Position numbers and translations under genes: made by a program
Notes under the pieces: model-generated
Told to the model about the DNA's origin: nothing
The model's input: only the letters and a program-made list of their open reading frames with translations
Database searches by the model: none
Assembly (NCBI RefSeq): GCF_047948215.1
Contig: NC_134455.1
Span: forward strand, 74,549,689-74,613,688
From: Lycorma delicatula
Lineage: Eukaryota > Arthropoda > Insecta > Hemiptera > Fulgoridae
Direction of reading: 5' to 3'
DNA: 64,000 bases
Shown: piece after piece, positions 1 to 11,230 of the stretch
Layout of the letters: each line of letters begins with the position of its first letter
Position numbering within the stretch: the stretch's first letter is position 1

Positions 1-814
1 GATCGTCATTTTAATATAGGGTTACCATAGCTCGAGACTGTTTTACGTCAATATTGTGTCACATTCCTATTCTTACCATTACAGAATTTTAAGTTGCATC
101 CTCATACAAAGTCCCCTTCAGTGCTTTTGGGATGGTCTCATACCGAAAATTAGATGATTTCAAGATAAGGGCTTATGTTGAATTTGATTTTTCTATGTTT
201 AAAGACGATTGAAAAGTTATTTAAGGGTTCCCATACTTTATTAACATATACAAACACGCTCTTTTTTCTCTCTCCCTCCTCCCCTTATACTTTAAATTTA
301 TCTTAAATATTTAAATATATTCTTGTAATAGTTTTACGTCTATTATGTAAAAATAATTCTACATTTGTTTTTATTCATTCATTTTCTTTTTGGAATTTTA
401 ATTTACATATATTTTTTAAAATTTCATTGCCAACTATGAGTGAATTTTTTTCTTAGTAAACCACATAATAAAATATACTTGATATGAGTGGCAGATGATT
501 GAAAAGTATAAATTTTCTTTTGTACTCATTATATGCTAAAGAATCCGTTAATATTTGTTCGTTACGTGATGTGACTAAATATAATAATAATCGGTTACGT
601 ACGACTATTTCAAGTGAAATGAAAATGGTTATGAATAAATCATTCCTTAACTTCTGTTATTTTATTTATCTATATAAATTTATTATCATTTAAATTCATC
701 TCATAGTTTATGAGTAATTTTAGAAGTTCAATGAGTTTTTAATTAATATATTGAAATATTGTTTTATAAATTAGCTATTTACGTTATACGCTAAGGGAAT
801 TAGTTAATATCCAC
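1..814. other. AT-rich sequence, no gene seen
   Basis: Long A/T runs and frequent stops in all frames. The only ORF of note (499-693) has a low-complexity composition and no recognisable domain. No terminal repeats or tRNA-like boxes were seen. Confidence 0.6.
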
Positions 815-890
815 CGATCCCTGAGGCAGAGTGGTTGCGTCTCGGTCTTTAATCCGGAGGTCCCGGGTACATTACATTCAAACGATAAGA
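815..890 (+). repeat. degenerate tRNA-like SINE head
   Basis: The stretch AGGCAGAGTGG (824-834) matches the RNA polymerase III A-box consensus TRGYNNARNNG at 10 of 11 positions. It is followed by the GCGTCTCGG...CCGGAGGTCCCGGG arrangement typical of tRNA-derived SINE heads. The B box that should follow CCGGG is broken. The arrangement matches the better-preserved head at 42198-42272, so it is read as the same SINE class and not a functional tRNA. No tail or target duplication is visible. Confidence 0.5.
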
Positions 891-1618
891 AAATTCGTAT
901 TCAATGGATAATAATTTAATAAGATATTTTTGTTCAAGGGAGTAGAATATTATTTCTTACAGTTCATCTATCGTTTCGTAAACGTGAGTTAGAAATCGAT
1001 GCTTGAACCACCGTTGTTTGGGTTGTTACCTTCGGGATGTTGGTGCTAGCTCCTTGTTAAGAAATCTGGTGTGGATCTGGAAAGGATAATGGAAATTGAC
1101 GTAAATCTATTTAGCAGGAAGAAAACAACCAAGGAGGTATTCTTCTGTAACAATGGGTATTCGAAGTGCTTTACAAAAAAGGAAATCTTTCTAATTGCTG
1201 TATCAAACTCTTCTCTCAAATTTGATTGCCCGGCCTCAGTATATGAGACCGGATTCCACATAATCTCAGATTTATGGAAGGCGTGTAGTATTATAACACT
1301 GGAATGTTTATTCATCTGTTATTTATAAGCTGAACCATCTGTTATCCGGAAACACCAACACATATTCACTATATGGAACGAATATAGCGTTTGGCGAAGA
1401 TGAAAAACAAGAAAATATGTTGCACTTATCGGGATACGCTTGAAAGTTATTCTTGTGAATTTAAGTAGAATTTTAAAATTAAAAATCGTGGCTTAGATGA
1501 GTTCGACGAGTTATTAAGAAACATTTCACGGTTTATTTCGCCTGAATAAAGTATTATGATAAAACGCTAGGAGAATGATAACCCCAAAAGCACCATTTTG
1601 TTACAGTTGATTAAGGAT
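891..1618. other. no recognisable gene
   Basis: Two overlapping ORFs (1046-1315 minus, 1071-1328 plus) lie in a slightly less AT-rich patch around 1000-1300. Neither translation shows a domain I know, and each is the shadow of the other. An old transposon remnant is possible but not demonstrable from the sequence. Confidence 0.4.
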
Positions 1619-1724
1619 ATATTGAAGTTTTACCGGTTGGCCAGTCGGCAACAGCAGGCTCTCGTCTCCACTACGATGTTATGCTTGTTATTGAAGTTCA
1701 TACTACCGGTAAAACGTCCTCAAT
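1619..1724. repeat. small inverted-repeat element
   Basis: The left arm contains ATATTGAAGTTTTACCGGT and the right arm contains ACCGGTAAAACGTCCTCAATAT, which is its reverse complement apart from a 3-nt gap and one mismatch. The arms enclose roughly 60 bases that are less AT-rich than the surroundings. This is compatible with a tiny MITE or a hairpin. No target-site duplication was identified. Confidence 0.45.
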
Positions 1725-2319
1725 ATTTTACTTAGTATAATTTACTGCTTTCCTTCATTTTTCATTAAAAAAAATTATTCCATTAAAAATATTATGTCGA
1801 TATATTTTTTTAATTATTTGAAATAAACTGGTTATTTTATTTTATCTTTTAATATTTTGTTTGTCTGTAATCATTTTAAGTGCACACATTGCCGCTATAC
1901 AATTTTAAGTATACGATTGCTGCTACATTTTCGTTCGGCAAAACGAAGTTGAGAAAAATTAGCATCGTTTTCTAATTCTTTCACCCTTACAATTGTCGTT
2001 GTGTAGAAGAAAGTAAAACTTTTATATTTGTGGCTAGAAATCGAAGTGTTCTTTTCGGATTTCATTGAAATAATAGCGCCGCGAGCGATTTCCTCCGATT
2101 GTTTTGAGGAAAAGAGAGAAACTGAGGAGAGAAATAAAACATAAAAGTACTGAAATATACACGTGTACATCTGTCAAAACATACATATTGTCAAAATCGT
2201 AAATATGGACTTGGAAAAAATGAACATAGAGTATGTGTGTACGCACGCGCGGATGTGTGTATGTTATAGATATTATTATGAAAAAATTGTTTTAAATAAT
2301 TAAGATAAATTAAGCAAAT
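1725..2319. other. no gene seen
   Basis: AT-rich sequence. The ORFs at 1895-2246 on the minus strand are compositionally simple (Ser/Leu/Phe-rich) and look spurious. Confidence 0.5.
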
Positions 2320-2353
2320 CAGAGATATTTCCTGTTACCAGGAAATATCTCTG
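2320..2353. repeat. perfect 15-bp hairpin
   Basis: The arms CAGAGATATTTCCTG and CAGGAAATATCTCTG are exact reverse complements separated by a 4-nt loop (TTAC). It is not followed by a U-tract typical of an RNA polymerase III terminator. No longer precursor fold was evident by eye. Confidence 0.6.
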
Positions 2354-2574
2354 GAAATCCTTTGGAAAAATCGATAAGAAATTACAAAAGAAGAAGTAAC
2401 ACGTAATTAGATTAAATTTTAAAATGTTATTTTTGTCTTGATTTTGTCATTTAAACATTTTGAGTTTTCAAGAATAAATTAAATGTATAATGAATTTCGT
2501 TATTTATTTATTTGCAATCACAAATACAACCTAACGCCCAATTACAGATTAAGTTTTTTTTGGGATGGAGACGA

Positions 2575-2680
2575 CTTTGAAGCTTATGAAAAACCTCAAC
2601 TTCAACCGGAATTTGAACTCAAAAACTTGCAAATGGAAGGCAGAGACTCTACTACTCATCCGCAAAGGGCGGTGGATTTA
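2575..2680 (-). repeat. possible decayed tRNA-like SINE head
   Basis: On the minus strand an A-box-like stretch TAGTAGAGTCT (2644-2654) is followed about 40 nt later by a B-box-like GAGTTCAAATTCC (2608-2620) and then GGTTG...AGGTTTTTCAT. This order and spacing resemble the tRNA-like head at 42198-42272. Each box has a mismatch to consensus. The plus-strand ORF at 2483-2731 appears to be an antisense reading of this repeat and not a gene. Confidence 0.35.
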
Positions 2681-3077
2681 AATGTATTATTTCTTACTCA
2701 TATTTTATCGACTGTAATGTGGAGTTGTTAAATATTCGGCTCTCTTTTTTTGTTCTTATTATTCTATTCATTAATAACGAATATATAAATAACAAAAACC
2801 GAAATACCTTCTTATTTTTAATTCTGAGCAAACTGTTATTCTTATAGACATATAGAAATCTTGCTGTAGTCCCTCTCATTACCAATTGCTATCGCATTAT
2901 CTTCAATTTTTTACTTATAATACTTCAGCGATTGATTCAGTGGGGTACTTCCAAGAACCATTACATCGATAAGATTATATCAGTTTCCAGTATCGATAAA
3001 ATGCTTTGTAAAATGTTGATTTTACAAGGACTCATATCTCATCTGTTCCTTATGTATGACAAATAATGATTGATAAA

Positions 3078-3082
<5 letters not shown>
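2681..3082. other. no gene seen
   Basis: AT-rich sequence up to a long TA tract. No domain, terminal repeat or tRNA-like box was recognised. Confidence 0.5.
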
Positions 3083-3138
<56 letters not shown>

Positions 3139-3145
3139 TATATAC
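3083..3145. repeat. (TA)n microsatellite
   Basis: An uninterrupted TA dinucleotide tract of about 50 bases followed by a short interrupted tail (TACATATATATATAC). Confidence 0.9.
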
Positions 3146-3185
3146 CACACCATATCATTGTGAAACCATATATTTACTCTTAATT

Positions 3186-3432
3186 TCATAGCGAGGGTCT
3201 TCTAACAAATCTGCAAGATTTTCTATCAAATAGTTGAGGTAATTTTCTCCCGTTTGGACGATTTTGTGGAACCACAGGTCCCAATAGATAGTCGTTAACA
3301 ATTTCTTCCCCATATATTTTGGGAAAATCATTGTTGATGGTTGCTTTGATAGAAAATGTGAGGATTCTCCTCACTCCAAATATGCTGGCTATGAAGGTTT
3401 ACAGCACCATTTCTACTCGAACAAGTTTCATC
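3186..3432 (-). pseudogene. mariner/Tc1-like transposase relic
   Basis: Reading the minus strand from 3432, the conceptual protein begins with a TDE motif, continues through the sort of H-W-x-EENPH block common to IS630/Tc1/mariner DDE domains, then FSQNIWG, DYLLGPVV, and ends with LIENLADLLEDP. This order matches the middle of a DDE domain: first aspartate, the ENPH loop, the 'GI.GD.L.GP' strand, then a helix. The reading changes frame at least twice and contains stops. The N-terminal helix-turn-helix part and the second and third catalytic blocks are absent. The only open piece is 62 codons (3186-3374). No terminal inverted repeats could be paired, so this is a fragment of a dead element. 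Confidence 0.6.
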
Positions 3433-3954
3433 TGTTAATAGAATGCTGGTAGTGAAGAGGAATTCTTCATTTTTCTTTGAAACTGGTTACAGACAGATAG
3501 AGGAGAAGATGAAATGTAGCAGAAAATTATGTCATACATTTTATTTTGTATGTTGGTTATTAGATAACATATTTTCAAAACTAAGGTGTGATTTTGTTCA
3601 CAATAAAATACTGAACGTTTTCGCAATAAAATATATTGTGATGAAACTAAGGATTATCGATATATAAAGGATTGAACAATTTAAATAGCCACCATTTTGA
3701 AATTTATATTTTTTATTCATTTAACAATTTTGGTGTGTATGTATTCACTATATATTATTGAATCCTCAATCCGATCTTGAGATATAAACTTTTCATTAAT
3801 AAACACAAAATGGCGGACAGACGGAAAAAAAGGAAATCGAGATTTTTCATACGACATTTTTTTGTTCATTTTGACATACAGAATCCGAAAATGCATAGCC
3901 AACTCACTATTTTAAGTACACTGTGTGGACTTACATACATTATATATACGTATT
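3433..3954. other. no gene seen
   Basis: AT-rich sequence. The ORFs here (3435-4110, both strands) have no recognisable domain and partly overlap the foldback element that follows. Confidence 0.5.
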
Positions 3955-4800
3955 TATGGTATGTGTCGACTTTCACCGGAGAATATCGACATTTGCCAGA
4001 TATCGATGTTTCACGGTATTATATACTTACCACATACGTCGCTGAAAGACCGAAATATTGCTTATTCAGACCTTTACCGGTATATGTCTACAAACACAGA
4101 TAAGCTATGATGGGGGTTGAAACGGTAACTAGAAATTAAAAAAAAAATCACCACTACCAATAAAGTAACCTCGCTAAATACTGTTAAATATACAAATTAT
4201 ATATATATATTATTCTCCAACACTGGCAGCGGATTAATCAAATTCACCGCATTCATAAAAAAAAAAAATTAATCAAATTTTCAGCATTTTATAGATTGAA
4301 TAGGCCCAATCAGGATATACAGAATATATTAATTGCACGAATGAACGATAGCGATACAAATAAATGGTCAGATGGTTTGCCCTTTGGTTAATTTTTTTAT
4401 AAAAATATTTTTATTCAACTTTCACCATCAGTGTATGCTGAATTCGGTGAATTTGATTAATCGAATGCGGAGAATAACGTATATAATTTGTTTATTTAAT
4501 GTTAATTAGACAAGGGTAGCGAGCGAAACGAACGTAAGTTATGTTTCGCTTAAATTTACTCTTAAACTTTCTTTTTTTATGTGGGTTTCTCGTAAGCTTG
4601 GAGATTGGTATTCGGCGATTTATTTTTTTAATTTCTAGTTACCGTTTCAATCGCCACCAGAGCTTATATGTGTTTGTCGACATATACCGACAAAGGTCCG
4701 TATAAGTAAATATTTCGGTCTTTCACCGACGAATTTGGTTTGGATCGACATTCACTGGAAAATATTAAAACTCTCTAATTTCGGTCTTTCACTGTAACAT
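3955..4800. mobile_element. foldback/MITE-like inverted-repeat element
   Basis: Two long imperfect arms face each other. The left arm (about 4030-4148) carries GTCGCTGAAAGACCGAAATA, a GGTATATGTC(T/G)ACAAACACA segment and GAAACGGTAACTAGAAATT. The right arm (about 4621-4735) holds the reverse complement of all three in the mirrored order. A second inner pair shares GATTAATCAAATTCACCG (around 4230-4250 and 4445-4470 inverted). The centre is AT-rich and non-coding. This is the architecture of a non-autonomous foldback element. Its exact ends and target duplication could not be fixed. Confidence 0.65.
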
Positions 4801-5734
4801 ATCACAATTTCGTAAACTAGTTGTGCTGTTGCTCAACTTATATCATATCGAAATCAACCTGTGGTGATTAATAATCGTGTTTTGGTCGTAAGAAATTATG
4901 TTGCTTCCACTTGGTTGCAGGCAGAAAATCAACTACGAGGGGTGAGAAAATTTTCCCTTAAAAGAAATGAGAATATTTTCACTCTAAATATATTTTACGC
5001 CCATAATCATACGGTAGGAAATGAATCCGTACACGTACTAATTACTTGTTTAGATTTTATAATAATCTAAACTCCTACCCCTGGCCGCCAGACCGAATGG
5101 AACAAAATTGGTATGGCGATATTTAATATATAATTAAGGATTAGAACCATACGCTTTTATTTGCCGGTAGATTTTGATATTAATACGGTACATAAAATTA
5201 TTTCTGTGTAATATTTATAACATTCTGATAAAATTCTGAAAAATATAACAGAATTTATATTATATGGTCAACCTAATGCAGAAAAAAAGCTGATAACATA
5301 GTTTCCCGCCCCGTGGCTTTTTTCCCATGCACGGCTTACACACACAACTTAATTTAAAATATTTATAATTTTATTTAAATATAATACTTTTTGTTTATTT
5401 AATTCAATGATTCTAACTAAAGCGCACGCGCATTCTGTACTTCATTCACGCAGGTGTGATGGTATCAGCGGCCACTTTAAATACTTTTTTTACATTTAAA
5501 TATTATTCATTTATTTAATTCTACCGCTCACTTATGACGTCACTACATAGAAACGGCTACAGCAGCTGTACTTCGATGTTACACTAGCGCTCCTTGTGCT
5601 GAGAGGGGTACTATTGACGTAGTATACCCACTTATCCACTAGTGTAGAGCATTTTTTGGGGTTTTGGATTTTTCAAGATTATTTTTTTTTAAATATTATT
5701 TCTTAATTATTAACAAATGGCCCTGAGAAAAATA
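4801..5734. other. no gene seen
   Basis: Mixed AT-rich DNA with a somewhat GC-richer patch at about 5410-5640. The ORF at 4861-5070 has no recognisable domain. No terminal repeats were found. Confidence 0.45.
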
Positions 5735-5947
5735 AGACGTTAATTAGGCGAAATCTCGAGATTCTGAGGGTGACTTTGCTCTACAGTCTCACCCCCTTCA
5801 CCATTTAAGTTGAAAATTTAATTACATCAATGGCCCATATACAGAAGTAATCTGACCACGTTTGACCAAAATTGGTCCAGTAGTTCGGAAGATATTTGAT
5901 GCGAGACATCGAACATATACAAACACACACAAACACACACAAACACA

Positions 5948-5995
<48 letters not shown>

Positions 5996-6168
5996 CTTAC
6001 ATGCATACGAACATCCGGAAAATTTCTTTCTTGTTTTTGAGTTTCTTAGGTGTCAAAACGTAAAGATACAGTGAAAACTGCATATGTCAAAATTGGACCG
6101 ATTACAATACTTACCCTTCTAAAGCTATAATTCTGCTATAGCGCTAGAAGGGAAAGTAAAATAATTTT
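5735..6168 (-). repeat. repeat family B, copy 1
   Basis: Read on the minus strand this begins ATTTTACTTTCCC, continues through a degenerate GC(T)ATAGC palindromic stretch, GTAATCGG and a TTTTTACGTTTT-like segment, and then a microsatellite. The same order occurs at 13592 onward and 16788 onward on the plus strand. The family is a three-copy interspersed repeat within this window. It has no coding potential. Its class is unknown to me. Confidence 0.55.
5921..5993. repeat. (CA)n microsatellite
   Basis: CA dinucleotide tract with a few AAACACAC interruptions at its left end. It lies inside repeat family B copy 1. The long ACAC and GTGT ORFs across it are artefacts of the repeat. Confidence 0.9.
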
Positions 6169-6797
6169 TTGATGAAAATCATTTTTTCTATTTAAAAATT
6201 GCTTTACATAATATTAATCCTGTTCCCTTAAATTATTTCCATTTAAAGTAGACGTTAGTCGCCGTTTAATTTCTATTACAGAGTGTTAATTTAACAGCAA
6301 TTTTCAATTAACAATGAGTTTAAATTAATAATATTTGTAGTTATTTCAAATTAAATACTTAATTTAAATGAATTTTTCATGTACTGATTATAATACAGAA
6401 TTAATTATTCATTACAAAACATAATTCAGATGATTTTACTTGCAAAACTATTTGAATTCCATTTGTGGAAATTCAAAGTTAGAATTAACAGTTGGTAGTC
6501 TACATATGGTAGACATTCATGTAAACTACTTGAGTATGATAATAACTCATTTGAAAGTCATATTTTTTAATAAATTTGTTGTTTGTATTTTCCTTAAGGG
6601 TTTTAATCCGGTTTATGGCACGATAAAATATATTCTGTATTTTGTTATGATGTTAACGTGACTTAATGATTTCATATTAAAAATGTTTATCGTAATAAAT
6701 TTTGAATTATTTTGTGTAATCAGTTATAATGTTTTATTTATTTTAATTCTAGTATAGAAACTATAGAAAGTAGCATAATTTAATTTAGGTATTTTCC

Positions 6798-6848
<51 letters not shown>

Positions 6849-7469
6849 GATTTAACTGAAGAAAAGTAGATGATTTTTTTTTTACGTTTTATATTTTTTC
6901 CTTTTGTCATGTTTTCATAAAAAATAATTCTGATTTTATAAATATTGATAATGAAATTTAAATTCAACTGAAATTTTTATGTATTAGAAAGACCATATTC
7001 TTATCTTTCGAAAAAAGAAATTAGAAATTATCACAATAGTGTCAATTTTTAAATATTGTTGTATTATGATGTGAAATATTTTGCTTGTAAATGATTTTTC
7101 ATTTGTATACATTAACAAAAAAATAGTCAATTTATTAAGTCTTGCCTGCTGCCAAACTCATTTGAGGTAAAAATGTTCTGTTCTTGTTAATTACAAATAA
7201 TAAAATAAAATATATGTGTATAAATTACCTGACCTGTACTTTACTAGTAAAAAATTACTTATTTACATTCAGTTTTATTCGTAAACACGTGTAACTTTTA
7301 TCTTATTAAAAATAAGTTATATTTTATTTTTTAGTAAAACCTTTTTACGAGACACACACCAGCTTATTTGTGATTAATCTTTCCGCTTGAAAGAATTAAA
7401 AAATTTTATTTATGGTTTATTGTTTTAGTACTGGGGTTTTTACGTTCAATTCTAACATCAAAAAATATA
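6169..7469. other. AT-rich sequence, no gene seen
   Basis: Very AT-rich. A (TG)/(TA) microsatellite occupies 6799-6844. ORFs at 6440-6661 and 6785-6967 are low-complexity and not supported. Confidence 0.55.
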
Positions 7470-7486
7470 TAAATTAGAAAACACTT

Positions 7487-7792
7487 TTTAAAACAAAATT
7501 GCTCTAAAAAGTAGAAAATAATTTTTCAGTGATTATAAGGTAATCAAAATGATTTTCACCATTTTTAAAAAAAGAAAACCATTGTTCGCTCATAAAATAT
7601 TTGTGTAATCGTTTTAATTTATGTTCTTATTTTCACCTTTATTAATTCCTACAGTACAACTTTTCGAATTCTTCAGTAATATTGTATGAGCGCACAATGG
7701 TTTTCTTTTTACAAATGTTGAAAATTATTTTGATTATCTTATCACTGAGTAATTATTTTCTACGTTTTAGAGCAATTTCGTTTTATAAGAAA
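7487..7792. mobile_element. foldback MITE
   Basis: The arms of about 110 bp (7487-7601 and 7680-7792) are reverse complements at most positions. Shared blocks, in mirrored order, include AATTGCTCTAAAA, GTAGAAAATAATT, CAGTGAT, AGAAAACCATTG and GCGCTCAT or its variant. The 78-bp centre is unique. No ORF is present. The structure fits a non-autonomous foldback element. Weaker similarity continues outward for perhaps 20 bp on each side, so the true ends may be slightly wider. Confidence 0.7.
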
Positions 7793-8299
7793 ACGATTGT
7801 TTTAAAATTATTTTTTACTTTTTAGTCTTCCGCCCGCACTTGTTCATTCAAATGCCTCATAATTCATTCGCATTGGTTTATAATTTTTTCTTATTCTATC
7901 TATCTCTGCTAGCGCTGCATTATTGCACGGGTTTTTTTCCAGTAAACTTCGTGTTGTCAAGTTCTTCAATCCTTAAATCATCAAGCGAGCGAACCTGACT
8001 TACGGCAACGTATATGTTTAAAATTGTTTTTTGGTCGCTGTTTAGTTCTTTACGGTTATTAAAACTGCTAATGTTCCGGTTCTACTCAAATTTTCATGAT
8101 TATTATCGATATTTTCAGTCATTAGCCGACCAGACCGAGGTGCATCAAGATGTGAAAATTTACAGATTGAAAATACTTGAACCAGTTGTGACACTGTTTC
8201 ATTTTTATATGAACATCACAATTTTTTTTGCAGCCTTCCTTTTTTTGCAAACTTTCAAACATCATCGAATTTCTTTTTTATGAAAAATTATTTTGTTAA
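7793..8299. other. no gene seen
   Basis: AT-rich. The ORF at 8014-8283 is hydrophobic and Phe-rich, with no recognised domain. Confidence 0.45.
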
Positions 8300-8510
8300 A
8301 AAAACAAAACACGGGATGAGAATTGATTTTCTTATAGTAATAAAATTCATTTACTTACGATAACAAATTCTTTTTTTCGTTGTAATAAAATCAGATAAGT
8401 TATAACAAATCAGTAACGATAGGTTATAGTAACAAATCCACTTTGTGTAATAAAATCGTTTCGCTGCCACAACAAACCCTTTGTTACCGAAGCATATGAT
8501 TTGTTATCCG
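8300..8510. repeat. degenerate short repeats (AATAAAATC / TAACAAATC)
   Basis: The short motifs GTAATAAAATC and TAACAAATC or TAACAAATT recur at least seven times at irregular spacing of roughly 20-40 bp. It looks like a decayed tandem array. No coding signal is present. Confidence 0.45.
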
Positions 8511-9390
8511 TATGTAAACAAAGAAATATGTTTTCACAGTGTCCGCCATATTGGATTTAGAACGACATTAATATACTACATTATATTTTCATCAGAACGA
8601 AAGCTGTGTGCAAAATTTCAGCTTGATTGGATAACGGGAAGTGTCAAATTCCAGTTACTAAATTTGACCTATAAAGGATTTCAAAAATAAGAAAACCATT
8701 AAATAAATTTAATTCGTACAAAAAATAAACCAATATATGAATTATAATTTATTTCTATAAGTTCATTTTATTTTGACGTGTTTTTGTAAGGAGTTCATGC
8801 AGACGTATATTCTTGTCTTTTAAAAAGTCATTCTTACGTGTTCGCAGAAAGAAAAAAACAAAACGGATAGACTGTTATTGAAGAAAAGTATTTGGAAGAA
8901 TAAAAGAAATAAGTTCGATACACTGTTGTTTTACACAGATACCATTGAAGCGCGACGTGTGCTGATCATCGAAAACAGAGCAATTGTATGATTCAGACGT
9001 GTTTTATATGTATAAAAGAAAACAAGAAACCTAGTTTGGTAATGGAACCAGATCGTGAAGGGAGTTGATGTCGAGAAAGAGATGGTGTGGAACAGGATGG
9101 GAGGATTATGCAGATGATTTGATAAGAAAAAGAGGGGAATCTACATTCAGCAGGTTAGAGAATTTGTGTGAGATAGGTTTGAAAGATAACCGGTGCCTTT
9201 AGGACATAAGGAAAAGAAGCAGGAAAAAAATATTTGGTTGCTTGTAAATGAGATTGCAAAAAAAATTTCTGATGAACGGAATTAAAAATTTCTGATGAAT
9301 TTTTATTGAATTATTATTTATTGTAAAATTTTTATTACAATTAGAGGTTAATAATTATTAATTGATGAATATATTTAAATTAAAAAAATT
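8511..9390. other. no clear gene; possible retroelement debris
   Basis: Mostly AT-rich. A short plus-strand reading near 9070-9200 includes a WEDYADDLIRKRG-like phrase that loosely recalls the C-terminal tail of some LINE reverse transcriptases. It is too short and isolated to call. Confidence 0.3.
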
Positions 9391-9680
9391 AAAGAAAAAG
9401 TACAAAATCCAGAAGTTTTGGGATTTTGGGATTTTTTGACACTTTTGGTCCAGTCGATTGCAATCAAAAGGGGAGGTGCACAATTAGATGTAACAATCCT
9501 AAATTAAAAATTTCAACATCTTACGGCTAATCGTTTTTGAGTTATGCGAGATATATGTACGTACACCAAAACTAGTGAAAATGGATTCAGGGATGGTCAA
9601 AATGGATATTTCCGTTGAAATCTGAAAAACCGAAATTTTTCTCGATCATATTACTTCCTTTACTTCATACAAGGATTGTA
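9391..9680 (-). repeat. repeat family A, partial copy 1
   Basis: On the minus strand this matches the left part of the family A copy at 21791: AATTTCGGTTTTTCAGATTT, a GGAAATATCCATTTTGACCA block, CTCGCATAACT, and GCAATCGACTGG, in the same order. It lacks the downstream hairpin and the right end. It is non-coding. Confidence 0.7.
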
Positions 9681-10517
9681 AAAACAACAACGTAAACGAT
9701 ATAAATTTCCGCCACAAATGGTTCCGTGGCTACCGGTAAGATATGATTTGTAAGAAATGATAGACTACCTGGCTATTTTTATTAAATTATGGGATGCATT
9801 TTAAAAGTTTGATAGTTGCATTGTATCTTCGCCGATGAATTTGAAACTTAATAATTCGCTTCATTGTTATGCAAAAAAAATTAGAAAACTATGTTCGCCA
9901 ATCACTTTCCTTTTGAACTACAAAAGTTTGTTTCATTACTGACTTTTTTTTTTGTAAAAGTCTCAAGAAAAACTAAATGAAAGTATAATTTTGACGGCTA
10001 CTTTATGTTAATTTTACGTCTGTGTGAAAAGCGTGAAAAGTTGGTAAATTGTGTCTTATTAATTGCGTAATGTATAATTTTATTTATCTAACTTGGATGC
10101 TTTTTTAATCAACTTCTTTCCACTTATGAATAATTTTTCAAATAATAATTATTTTTGCCGGAAATGATAATTAATAAAATACTATACAAAAAATCGCATG
10201 TATATAAAATAAAATATGATAAACATTTATTTTGATAAGCGGAAGAAGAGAATGCGTATTTTAGTTTAAATCAATTATTATGATGACTAGATAGGAAGGC
10301 GCAGTGTTTCAAAAACAAAACTGGTTTGAAATAATTGTTGCATAATCTGTTACGGAAAGAAATCTTCTGAAACGATACGATAAAACGTAAGATGAACAGC
10401 TACTGCAGTTGTAAAATATGTCAGCTCTAAATTTTCCCGTCGCCAAATGCTGTGTCTAGTGTATTAGTTATTATAATGTACTAGTCTTTTGTGTTTGTAT
10501 TTAATATACAAATGTTA
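9681..10517. other. no gene seen
   Basis: AT-rich DNA with no supported ORF, repeat ends or tRNA-like boxes. Confidence 0.5.
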
Positions 10518-10733
10518 TTAGTAATCGAGTGATGTCATCTGGTTATGTAGTACAACAAACCCCCCTCGACCATCCCGCCATTGCCAGCCGACAGTTCGTT
10601 TGACAAAGACAAGGCCAACCTTCAGCTTACTTAGTGTATCCATTGCATGCTGAAGTCGAGGGAAGCAAGTTCGAAGCCTCTCGTGGTTGCCTCGCGCATT
10701 AGACCGAACATTGCTGCTTGATAAACCACTCAT
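10518..10733 (-). CDS. unrecognised 71-aa ORF in GC-richer patch; possible exon
   Basis: The ORF sits in the only clearly GC-richer stretch between 10.5 and 10.8 kb and starts at an ATG in a reasonable context (CGTACAATGA). Its first 35 or so residues are rich in Arg, Asn and Ser. After the residues HAMDTLS the DNA reads AAGTAAGC, a good splice-donor sequence, so the true product, if any, may end there and continue in another exon. I recognise no domain. It could equally be a chance ORF or a transposon piece. No upstream promoter or downstream acceptor could be identified. Confidence 0.2.
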   Translation of the reverse strand: MSGLSSSNVRSNARGNHERLRTCFPRLQHAMDTLSKLKVGLVFVKRTVGWQWRDGRGGFVVLHNQMTSLDY

Positions 10734-10894
10734 TGTACGTGTTTAGGCCAGCGGCAAAGGGAGTTTGCCGAACGGTTGTGTCAGTATGACGGTGTTGTTT
10801 GTTTCTTTCGTTGGATGAATAGGAAGTGGAAAACTGTAACTGTAAAGTTTTAATTCAACTGAACAGCCTGAAAGAGTTTTTATTAAACTCAAAG

Positions 10895-10960
10895 ATACCT
10901 AACCCTCTCTTTCTCTCTCCCTCTTTCTGTTTAGCACCGGAACCACCGCAACTGTTTCAG
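10895..10960 (-). repeat. SINE 3'-end fragment
   Basis: The plus strand reads CTTTCTGTTTAGCACCGGAACCACCG, which corresponds to the reverse complement of the 3' tail of the main SINE (GGTAGTTACCGGAGGCTAAACAGGAAAAAG in the full copy at 36352-36647). Only the tail remains. Confidence 0.5.
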
Positions 10961-11230
10961 TGCTACCTAACTCTCTTCGGGAGACGCCAGGATAGTGGAA
11001 AAGGTATTTCAAGATTGTTTAGCTATCTACAGTAGCAAAAAACCTTATTTTATCGCTAATCTTCCTTGTACTGAAATGACTTCTCAAAAATTTGTTTGTA
11101 TTTTCCGTACATCGGTTTTAATCATTGAGCATAATGAATTAAAATCGTTTTTTGTCATTCTGCTAAAATTTCTTATTTTACTTTCAGTCTGTTCAACTGT
11201 CAACTCTTTTAATTGTCTGTTCCCACACTT

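Noticed and set aside
5805..6074. ORFs of repeated Cys-Val and His-Thr
   Set aside because: They are translations of the (CA)n microsatellite.
9040..9200. Possible LINE reverse transcriptase tail (WEDYADDLIRKRG-like reading)
   Set aside because: One short phrase without supporting motifs on either side. The 'YADD' falls in the wrong context for motif C.
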